This document shows, piece after piece, positions 57,919 through 64,000 of a DNA stretch of 64,000 nucleotides. The DNA lies in assembly GCF_000826065.2 (NCBI RefSeq), contig NZ_LN623543.1, positions 536,144-600,143 on the forward strand. Direction: 5' to 3'. The notes below the pieces were generated by a model. The model worked only from the letters and a program-made list of their open reading frames with translations, did not search any database and was not told the DNA's origin. Source of the stretch: Tessaracoccus massiliensis. Its GTDB lineage: Bacteria > Actinomycetota > Actinomycetes > Propionibacteriales > Propionibacteriaceae. Numbering within the stretch: position 1 is the first letter of the stretch; every line of letters starts with the position of its first letter. Position numbers and translations under genes: made by a program.

Positions 57919-58439
57919 TTCCCGCTCCTTCCTGCGAATGCCAGGAGGCGACGAACCTCCGGCGTCTGCTTCTCCTCGGGCACTGCCGGGGGTTGAAGAA
58001 TTTCTGTCAGCTCTTCGCAGACCGCCTGTCGCATAGCTGTCGGCAGCCAGCCCCGTGGATCTGAGAGGCGCAGCAGGCCGCCGGCCTGCGACCAGTGCGA
58101 TTCCAGGTGTCCGGCCCGCACGATGAGTGGCTCGTTGTTACCGCTGCTCACAGGATCCGATGCACGGGCCTCTGCGATCAGCAGCCCGAACTCCTTCAGG
58201 TCGTCCAGTGCGACATCGCCGAGCGAAATCTCCAGGCGCCAGTTGCTGCCCGCGCCAGTGGGGTGCACCTCGCGGTAGGCGCGGGAGACCTGCCAGAACA
58301 GCCCAGCGGTCCCCACACGCTCATACCAGTCAGGCTCAACGGTGACCCAGCGCACTTCGCCGCCCTCCCAGTCGAGGGTGACAATGATCGGTTGGTCGTC
58401 CCCGAGTTCACGGGTCAGAGGTGGTGCTTCATCGCTCAT
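57915..58439 (-). CDS. Unknown protein of the type-VII-like operon (YbaB-like N-terminal half)
   Basis: 174 residues. The first about 75 (IIVTLDWEGGEVRWVTVEPD, GLFWQVSRAYREV) loosely resemble the YbaB/EbfC-like proteins found beside ESX genes in actinobacteria. The rest includes an acidic helix (ALDDLKEFGLLIAEARASDP) and REQ-poor C-terminus. No function can be named. 48 bp after the lipoprotein gene and overlapping the next gene by 4 bp. Confidence 0.55.
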   Translation of the reverse strand: MSDEAPPLTRELGDDQPIIVTLDWEGGEVRWVTVEPDWYERVGTAGLFWQVSRAYREVHPTGAGSNWRLEISLGDVALDDLKEFGLLIAEARASDPVSSGNNEPLIVRAGHLESHWSQAGGLLRLSDPRGWLPTAMRQAVCEELTEILQPPAVPEEKQTPEVRRLLAFAGRSGK

Positions 58440-58487
58440 GGTTACACGGTAACCCAGGAGCGGGTCAGTGGCCCCGTGCCGATGGCG

Positions 58488-59360
58488 TCAGACTGGATCA
58501 CCGTCGAGGGTGTAGAGCCGTGGCTCGCCACCTTCGCTGTTCGCCTGCCAGCCAGGCTCACCTCGGCCAACCAACTCCAGCCACCACCCGCTCTTCGGTG
58601 CGCCCTCTGCGGCCCAGATCTTGGCGATGACGGCCGGGTCGAGCGAGTCGGCAGCCACCGACGTGGCAGGGGCTTCACACTTGGGGAAGAAGGACCCCAT
58701 CGACCTAGTGACCAGAAGCGCACAGTCGTCATCGCCGCTCGTCCGGAGTGCCGGCTCAACCATCTGAACCTGCGTCCACACCTCGTCGGGAGTCATCCTC
58801 AAAGTGACGCGTCCCACCTGGGTGGCGCCCAACAACGCCGCATCGTCGCGCAACTGTTCTGCCGCAGCCGCCAGATCCCCAGCTGGGATCGCGGGCACAG
58901 GGGTTCCGTCCAGCCGCCCGGTAGGCGCACCCTCCGGCCCACACCGAACATTCTCGGCGACGTGCTCGCCGAAGACGAACAGCTCTCCCTGGGGGTGCTT
59001 ACACTCGGGCAACTCGTCCATGCGCCGCTCCAGCCCGGCAAGGTCCAGATCGGCGGCCGGCTTCCCACTCAGGAGCACTGAAGGGGTGGGCGAGCCCAAG
59101 CTGGTGGGGTCGTCCTCATAGGGCCGCTTCAGGAACTGTTTCGCTGTCCCGTCCTCCAAGACGAACGATGCTCTCACCCGCAGCCCCTCGTGGAGTTCGG
59201 GTTCTCGCTCAACCTCCACCCGCACCACCTGATCGCTACCAGCCTGGCTGGCCATCTCCGCCACGATGTCAGGGAGCGATTCGGATGTGCCCGAATTGCA
59301 GGCACTCAGCAGCGGCGCCGCGATAAAGGCACCAGCCATCAATGCAACCGTCGTTTTCAC
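58488..59360 (-). CDS. Putative lipoprotein heading the type-VII-like operon
   Basis: 290 residues from GTG 59360. Signal peptide KTTVALMAGAFIAAPLLSAC with lipobox LLSAC, Cys at about 21. The mature part has four further Cys (ELPECKHPQG, NVRCGPEG, DDDCALLV, FPKCEAP), suggesting two disulfides, and no recognisable domain. It is the first gene of the four-gene minus-strand unit. Extracellular, membrane-anchored; could be a sensor, immunity or scaffold protein for the unit. Confidence 0.7.
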   Translation of the reverse strand: MKTTVALMAGAFIAAPLLSACNSGTSESLPDIVAEMASQAGSDQVVRVEVEREPELHEGLRVRASFVLEDGTAKQFLKRPYEDDPTSLGSPTPSVLLSGKPAADLDLAGLERRMDELPECKHPQGELFVFGEHVAENVRCGPEGAPTGRLDGTPVPAIPAGDLAAAAEQLRDDAALLGATQVGRVTLRMTPDEVWTQVQMVEPALRTSGDDDCALLVTRSMGSFFPKCEAPATSVAADSLDPAVIAKIWAAEGAPKSGWWLELVGRGEPGWQANSEGGEPRLYTLDGDPV

Positions 59361-59465
59361 CTTGCCACAGCCTCTCTGGTCCACTGCCCCTGCCGCAAGA
59401 ATAGCCACTGCACCGTTCGGAGCCCTCCCGATGCCTCCTCCCCGGTCCGCCATCATCGCCCAGCA

Positions 59466-59496
59466 CCCTTCGACCAGCCGCGGGCGGTTGGCTCAG
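59466..59496 (-). repeat. Dispersed repeat fragment
   Basis: On the minus strand CTGAGCCAACCGCCCGCGGC continues to GGTCGAAGGG, nearly the same as the copy at 18250-18290. It lies upstream of the lipoprotein gene. Confidence 0.65.
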
Positions 59497-59586
59497 CCCG
59501 GATCCACCGATGCGCTTCAGTATCAAGTGGCCTTGTCCGGGTCCTGAGTGCCCCGCGACAGCGGACTGCACCCAGCAGGCCTCATC

Positions 59587-59802
59587 ATGCACGTCGTGGC
59601 CGACAACTACGCCACCCACAAACATGCCACCGTGCAACGATGGTTGGCCGCCCACCCCCGGTTCACCATGCATTTCACGCCGACCTACAGCTCGTGGCTC
59701 AACCAGGTCGAATGACTCTTCGCCCACTGGACCAAAACCGCAGACCAGATCCTGGGATCCCTCGGCCGACTTCTAAACCGCATTTCAGGCGCAGGACACT
59801 AG
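59587..59802 (+). pseudogene. IS630-family transposase remnant
   Basis: One frame from 59587 reads HVVADNYATHKHATVQRWLA, AHPRFTMHFTPTYSSWLNQV, E, an internal TGA, then HWTKTADQILGSLGRLLNRI and a stop at 59802. DNYATHK and SWLNQVE are the DDE_3 core around the second and third catalytic acids; the segment that should follow is deleted before TKTADQIL. The N-terminal half is absent. Its end overlaps the monooxygenase stop on the other strand. Confidence 0.85.
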
Positions 59803-60092
59803 ATGCCCGCTAGCGCAGTGAAGACCTGCTTGGTGCGCGGCTGGGTCTGGACACGGTTGCAGACCTCTGCCCACGCCTCGTAATGCTCGGTCTCCTTATG
59901 CGCAGCGAGGGCAGCCTCATCGACGTACGCCTCAGCGAGAGTGAACTTGGTCGGGTCGTCGGCGTGCTGCAGCACGTCGAAGCGGAGACAGCCAGGCTCC
60001 TGGAGCGATGCGGCGCTGTTGGCGACGGTGACCTGAGCGAACTCGTCCTCGCTGCCCGGAGCGACGGTGACGGTGACCTGGAAGACATACAT
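59799..60092 (-). CDS. Antibiotic-biosynthesis-monooxygenase-domain protein (LsrG/YgiN-like)
   Basis: A 97-residue ferredoxin-like protein. EPGCLRFDVLQHADDPTKFT, LAEAYVDEAALAAHKETEHY and the His/Tyr of the H.YEAW turn are typical of ABM-domain quinol monooxygenases or LsrG-type isomerases. Usually dimeric; substrate unknown. The stop is shared with the end of the IS630 remnant, so the insertion ended right at this gene. Confidence 0.85.
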   Translation of the reverse strand: MYVFQVTVTVAPGSEDEFAQVTVANSAASLQEPGCLRFDVLQHADDPTKFTLAEAYVDEAALAAHKETEHYEAWAEVCNRVQTQPRTKQVFTALAGI

Positions 60093-60461
60093 GGCACCAC
60101 GATAGGACAGCCACTTGGCCTCTGAACATGTGGGAGTCGACTCGTCCTCGCCAACGCAGATTCCTCCGTGCCTGAGCTGATGTTTCTCGCCGATGACACA
60201 TCACAAGCGAGAAGAAACAACGGCGGCTCGGAGAAATCTCGCTTGGCGAGGAGCACCTGAGCATTGGCACGGAGGAGGCGGCGTTGGCGCGGAGAGGTTG
60301 AGCGTTGACGCCGTGCCGCGTGGTTCACCGGGAGACGGAGCGCTCGACGCATGCCGGAGTCGACGGCCTGAGCAGGCCGGTCTCGACAGTTCCGAAACTG
60401 CATCTGTAGATAACTCTGGAGCTGGTCGGTTTTGTCAGAGTGTCCGTTTAGTATCGTTGGT
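60093..60461. other. Intergenic stretch before the DUF222 gene
   Basis: About 370 bp with no supported gene. It contains short inverted words (CTCGCTTGGCGAG; GGCCTGAGCAGGCC) and, at its right end, TTGTCA followed by TTTAGTATCG just before the DUF222 ATG. No clear promoter spacing could be assigned. Confidence 0.45.
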
Positions 60462-61862
60462 ATGAGCGAAGCAAGGGATCTGACGCAGCGGTGTATCGCC
60501 GCGTTGTGGGATGCCGCGCGCTCACTGGGCACTGATGAGAAGGCCCATGCCGAGTTGGCCGGGCTGGTGGATACGGTGGCTGAGGCCGAGGCCCAGTTGG
60601 CCGGTTTGAAGCTCCACCTGTTGCAGGAGGCCCGCCTCGCTGGTGCTGAGGCGGCGTTGTCAGAGGTGCGGGAATCTGTGCGCACCACGTCGGCGCAGGC
60701 GGTCTCCGCGCTCAAACTGTCGCAGGAACTGGGGGAACGGTTCGAGTTGATCGGTGCCGCTCTCAGCGAGGGCAAGGTCTCGCTGCCGCAGGCCGAAGCG
60801 ATCGTCTCCGGTTTACGGAAACTACCCAAGACCTTGTCGCGGTCAGAGCTTGCCCGGTGCCAGGAATCGATCCTGGAGCATGTCGAACTGTTGGGACCGT
60901 CCGAGTTGCGAACGCTGGCTGCCCGGTTGTTCGAGGTGATCGACCCGGACCAGACCGACGCCGAGACTGCCAAACGCCTCGCCGCGGAAGAGCGCGCCGC
61001 CCGGCGGGGCCGGTTCCTCCGTCTGACACCCGATCACCACGGCTCTGTCCGGATCTTTGGTCAGTTGCCGGTGGCGGACGCAGCACCACTGTCCGCCCAG
61101 CTGGAGGCCTTGATGCCGTCGGCCTCCTCGTATGCGGACACAGGTGAGACGGCCACCCCGGAAATGCGGCGCGCTGACGCGCTGGTCCTGTTGTGTCAGA
61201 CGGCTGCCTCGGCTGGTCAACTGCCGGCCCACGGTGGGGATCACCCCACTGTGCACATCACCATGGACTTCGACACGCTGGCCTCCGGCCTGGGCCGCGT
61301 CGGGATGCTCGGCAGCACGTACCTCGATGGGATCTCCGCCGGCGAAGCACGGCGCCTGGCCTGCAACGCCAACATCATCCCGATCGTGCTCGACGGCAAG
61401 TCGCGGCCGCTGGACGTGGGTCGCGAGAAGCGACTGTTCACCCCCGCTATGATCGCCGCACTCACCGCCCGGGACAAGGGCTGCGCCTTCCCCAACTGCC
61501 ACGTCCCGCCGGCCTCGTGTCACGCCCACCACATCGTGCCCTGGTGGGCATGGGGACCCACCTGCGTCTCGAACGGGGTGTTGCTGTGTCCGCACCACCA
61601 CAGGGTGGTGGAACCAGACCCGAACCAACCTGAAGAGTCGCAATGGCAGGTCCACCTCGACGAGGTCACCGGGCTGCCGTGGTTCACCCCACCCAGACAC
61701 ATCGATCTCAGGCGAAGGCCCCGGCAGAACGCCAGATTCATCCTTCAACAGATCAAACTCAGACCCCCTGACGAGGCACCACCCTGCCCACCCGAGAGCA
61801 GAGAACTCGCCCTCGAGGACCTGCTCAAACACGCCTCACCGGCCTGGGCCGGAAGCGGTTAG
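60462..61862 (+). CDS. DUF222/HNH endonuclease protein (13E12-repeat family)
   Basis: A 466-residue protein. DUF222 covers about 10-330 with a long helical part (TVAEAEAQLAGLKLHLLQEA). The C-terminal HNH domain (about 345-400) has CAFPNCHVPPASCHAHHIVP and NGVLLCPHHHRVVE, with Cys pairs for zinc and the His-Asn-His residues. These genes occur in many near-identical copies in actinobacterial genomes and may be mobile; role unknown. The C-terminal region after 400 is Pro-rich. Confidence 0.9.
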   Translation: MSEARDLTQRCIAALWDAARSLGTDEKAHAELAGLVDTVAEAEAQLAGLKLHLLQEARLAGAEAALSEVRESVRTTSAQAVSALKLSQELGERFELIGAALSEGKVSLPQAEAIVSGLRKLPKTLSRSELARCQESILEHVELLGPSELRTLAARLFEVIDPDQTDAETAKRLAAEERAARRGRFLRLTPDHHGSVRIFGQLPVADAAPLSAQLEALMPSASSYADTGETATPEMRRADALVLLCQTAASAGQLPAHGGDHPTVHITMDFDTLASGLGRVGMLGSTYLDGISAGEARRLACNANIIPIVLDGKSRPLDVGREKRLFTPAMIAALTARDKGCAFPNCHVPPASCHAHHIVPWWAWGPTCVSNGVLLCPHHHRVVEPDPNQPEESQWQVHLDEVTGLPWFTPPRHIDLRRRPRQNARFILQQIKLRPPDEAPPCPPESRELALEDLLKHASPAWAGSG

Positions 61863-61950
61863 GCCCGGTTAGGCGACCTCCAAGGAACTCGGCAGGAATA
61901 GCAAAACGCCCTAGCCAGACTTGCTGTCTGACCAGGGCGTTTACACCTTG

Positions 61951-62023
61951 TAGCCCCGACGGGATTCGAACCCGCGCTACCGCCTTGAGAGGGCGGCGTG
62001 CTAGGCCGCTACACAACGGGGCC
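61951..62023 (-). tRNA. tRNA-Glu (anticodon CTC)
   Basis: 73 nt. Acceptor GGCCCCG/CGGGGCT (first pair G-U), anticodon stem CCGCC/GGCGG, loop CTCTCAA (anticodon CTC, reading GAG), T-arm GCGGG-TTCGAAT-CCCGT, discriminator A. CCA not encoded. Confidence 0.95.
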
Positions 62024-62079
62024 CCTAGCGCGTTGGAGAGCATAACACCCTCGCCTGCTGGATGGCTAATCGCCTTCCG

Positions 62080-62151
62080 CAGGGGTACCAGGACTCGAAC
62101 CTAGACTAACGGAACCAGAAACCGTCGGGCTGCCAATTACCCCATACCCCT
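62080..62151 (-). tRNA. tRNA-Gln (anticodon CTG), with unusual 1-72 and 31-39 positions
   Basis: 72 nt. Acceptor AGGGGTA/TACCCCT, anticodon arm ACGGT-TTCTGGT-TCCGT (anticodon CTG, reading CAG), T-arm CTAGG-TTCGAGT-CCTGG, discriminator G. Pair 1-72 is A-U where bacterial tRNA-Gln normally has U-A, and 31-39 is a T-T mismatch. 56 bp from tRNA-Glu; the Glu-Gln tRNA pair next to leuCD matches mycobacterial order. Confidence 0.93.
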
Positions 62152-62197
62152 ATGTGCCCACCGTGGTCGAGCACGAGTAGGAACTCTACACCAGCAT

Positions 62198-63154
62198 TTA
62201 CCCGCGCCACAAATCCGGGTCAGGGGTGGTCGTGGCGAGGTTCAACTTGCGGGCCAACCACCAGGCGGCCAGGCCGAACACGGTGAAAGCCAGGATGTTC
62301 CAGCCCGCTTCTGCCCAACTGATGCCGGTTACCGTGCGCAGCCCCTCCACCGTGACGCTGAACAGGGCGTAGACGTAGCTGGAGATGTTGTTGACGATGT
62401 GCGCGCCGATGGCAGCCTCGAGCCCACCGGTCAACACCACCAGTGCGCCCGCCACCAGGCCGAACACCAGGCGGTGCACGAACAGCGCGGGATTCTGGAT
62501 CCCGTGCATCAGGGCGAACAGGAGGGCCGAGCCGACGACACCCACCCAGGCGCGGCCGGTCGCCGAGCCGATGGCCTGCAGCAGGTAACCGCGGAAGAAA
62601 AACTCCTCCGCGGCAGCCTGTAGCGGCGATGACACCGCGATCAGCAGGAGGAAGCTCACCCAGCCGGGCTGCCCGTTGGTCCACACGGGCATCTCCCCCA
62701 GCCCCCACTGGGCCCAGATCACCGCGTTGAGCAGCACCGCGGCCACCACCACGGTCATCAGCAGGTACCGCCACCGCATCCCCGGCTGCACCGACGCCAA
62801 CCACCGTGGGCGCAGACCGTGGACGTAGCGGGTCAGCAGCAGGGAGATGGGAATCAGGAGTGCGAGGGCCAGGTGGCCAGCGACGGGCCCGTCGGGGAGC
62901 CGGTAGGCGCCGGCGTCAGCCGCGTACGCCGCCCAGTCTCCCCCACCACGCAGCGCAAACCCGATGCGCAGGAACACTTGGTTGGCCACCGGGATGAGCA
63001 GCGCGTACGCGGAGAAACCCAGCAGGATCCCGAAGACCACCGTCATGCCCAGGAACGGTCCCCTGGGCAGTACCAGCGGATAGTGCACCGCCGAGGGTGG
63101 GTCGAGTGCCTCGCCCCGGTGGAACAGGGCTGGCGCTACGGGCGCCTGGCTCAC
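62198..63154 (-). CDS. CPBP-family intramembrane glutamic protease
   Basis: A 318-residue polytopic protein (about eight TM helices). The three CPBP/ABI motifs are complete: AAEEFFFRGYLLQ (EExxxR), FALMHGIQN (FxxxH) and AHIVNNISSY (HxxxN). Related to Rce1; possible roles include processing of membrane or peptide substrates. GTG 63154 overlaps the FAH gene stop (GTGA); the open frame continues upstream only as shadow. Confidence 0.9.
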   Translation of the reverse strand: MSQAPVAPALFHRGEALDPPSAVHYPLVLPRGPFLGMTVVFGILLGFSAYALLIPVANQVFLRIGFALRGGGDWAAYAADAGAYRLPDGPVAGHLALALLIPISLLLTRYVHGLRPRWLASVQPGMRWRYLLMTVVVAAVLLNAVIWAQWGLGEMPVWTNGQPGWVSFLLLIAVSSPLQAAAEEFFFRGYLLQAIGSATGRAWVGVVGSALLFALMHGIQNPALFVHRLVFGLVAGALVVLTGGLEAAIGAHIVNNISSYVYALFSVTVEGLRTVTGISWAEAGWNILAFTVFGLAAWWLARKLNLATTTPDPDLWRG

Positions 63155-63954
63155 GCGTCGGCGACGGGGTTGCTGAGCGTACCCAGGCCGTCGATGCTCA
63201 CGTGCACCTCGTCGCCGGGCTGCATCTCGCCGACGCCGGCCGGAGTGCCGGTGAGGATGAGGTCGCCGGGCAGCAGCGTGATCGACTGCGAGATGTAGCT
63301 GACCAGCTCCGCGACGCCACGGACCATCTGCGAGGTGGCGCCGTCCTGGCGCACCTCGTCGTTCAGGCGGGTCTCGATCGTGAGATGGCCGGCCTCCTCG
63401 ATGGTGAGGTGCGTGTTCATCCACGGGCCGAGCGGCAGGAACGTGTCCGAGCCCTTGGCGCGGGCCCACTGGCCATCGGAGGACTGCCAGTCACGCGCAG
63501 TCACGTCGTTGGCGATGGTGTAGCCGAAGATCACCTCGGGCACCCGTTCGACGGGTACCTCCTTGCAGATGCGACCGATGACGATGGCGAGCTCGCCTTC
63601 ATAGTGGAGGGACTCGCAGCCAGCGGGCCGGATGATGGTGTCGTTGGGACCGATCACGGAGGTGTTGGGCTTGAAGAACAGCAGCGGCGCCTCCGGCACC
63701 TCGCCGCCCATTTCCTTGGCGTGCTCGGCGTAGTTCTTGCCGACGCCCACCACCTTGGAGCGCGGGATCACCGGCGAGAGCAGGCGCACGTCGTCGAGGT
63801 CGTGGCGCTCCCCCGTGTAGTTCACCGGCACGCCTGCCAGCGGGTCCGCGGTGAGCGCCGCGATGGTGTCGGGGTTGTCACCCCCGTCGACGGCGAGTTC
63901 GATGACCCCGTAGGCGGGGTCCTGTCCGGCCTTGGCGAAACGAGCGATACGCAT
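63151..63954 (-). CDS. Fumarylacetoacetate-hydrolase-family protein
   Basis: A 267-residue FAH-domain enzyme. SKVVGVGKNYAEHAKEMGGE, the Mg2+ ligands in SLHYEGELAIVIG (Glu-x-Glu) and IANDVTARDWQ (Asp), and TGTPAGVGEMQPGD are typical of the broad 5-carboxymethyl-2-oxo-hex-3-ene-1,7-dioate isomerase / acylpyruvate hydrolase group. ATG 63954. Rv2993c is the positional counterpart near gltX, which would lie on one side; gltX is not between this gene and the tRNAs here. Confidence 0.9.
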   Translation of the reverse strand: MRIARFAKAGQDPAYGVIELAVDGGDNPDTIAALTADPLAGVPVNYTGERHDLDDVRLLSPVIPRSKVVGVGKNYAEHAKEMGGEVPEAPLLFFKPNTSVIGPNDTIIRPAGCESLHYEGELAIVIGRICKEVPVERVPEVIFGYTIANDVTARDWQSSDGQWARAKGSDTFLPLGPWMNTHLTIEEAGHLTIETRLNDEVRQDGATSQMVRGVAELVSYISQSITLLPGDLILTGTPAGVGEMQPGDEVHVSIDGLGTLSNPVADA

Positions 63955-64000
63955 GGCCCCAAGACTAGTGGGCCGTGGCCCCGTCCTCACCCTGCGCGAC

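Noticed and set aside
60193-60465. 90-codon ORF before the DUF222 gene
   Set aside because: No ribosome site and composition unlike real genes; overlaps the DUF222 start.

Overview
This is a high-GC actinobacterial chromosome segment, most likely from the family Propionibacteriaceae (Tessaracoccus-like; genus is inference). Supporting signs are a methylmalonyl-CoA epimerase close to the Propionibacterium shermanii enzyme, a PduO-type cobalamin adenosyltransferase, the GlgE and TreYZ alpha-glucan/trehalose pathways, NucS in place of MutS/MutL, WhiB, a SigR/RsrA-type thiol-stress pair, the fused 2-oxoglutarate dehydrogenase and the 24-residue ribosomal protein bL37. From memory, much of the window follows the M. 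tuberculosis gene order Rv1293-Rv1327 (inverted).

1-13.5 kb: glycogen/trehalose metabolism. A 3' fragment of glgX is followed by glgE (broken by a 113-bp tandem duplication), maltokinase and glgB. A short accessory stretch (Nudix, EcsC-like, ankyrin) precedes treY-treZ and a redox-inactive thioredoxin-TPR protein. 13.5-18.2 kb: phosphoglucomutase, methylmalonyl-CoA epimerase, a DivIVA-like coiled-coil protein and an AI-2E family permease. 18.2-23.4 kb: a repeat-rich non-coding island, nucS, a small zinc-ribbon-like protein, an alpha/beta hydrolase, a decayed membrane gene with a hydrolase remnant, a cyclophilin lipoprotein and the cobalamin adenosyltransferase.

23.4-42.4 kb: one long minus-strand block, in transcription order lysA-hom-thrB-rho-rpmE-prfA-prmC-tsaC-wecA-(two small membrane genes)-atpBEFHAGDC-DUF2550. 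thrC is absent between hom and thrB. Rho carries a Q/N-rich, prion-like insertion, and its 3' end is tandemly duplicated (166 bp). 42.4-49.1 kb: tRNA-Arg(CCG), a GT87-like membrane glycosyltransferase, the fused E2o/E1o dehydrogenase, DUF6104 and galactokinase. 49.1-53.6 kb: WhiB, a PdtaS-like histidine kinase, bL37 with a strong terminator, the RsrA-like/SigR pair and a PAC2 protein. A perfect GGGAAT-N18-GTT promoter upstream of sigR would start transcription at an in-frame ATG of a longer SigR form.

53.6-64 kb: leuD-leuC with a divergent IclR regulator, then an accessory insertion (four-gene operon with type-VII-secretion-like proteins and a lipoprotein, IS630 remnant, monooxygenase, DUF222/HNH gene), then tRNA-Glu, tRNA-Gln, a CPBP protease and a FAH-family hydrolase. 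A dispersed, structured intergenic repeat family recurs throughout the window and often supplies or abuts the stop codons of the genes it follows.
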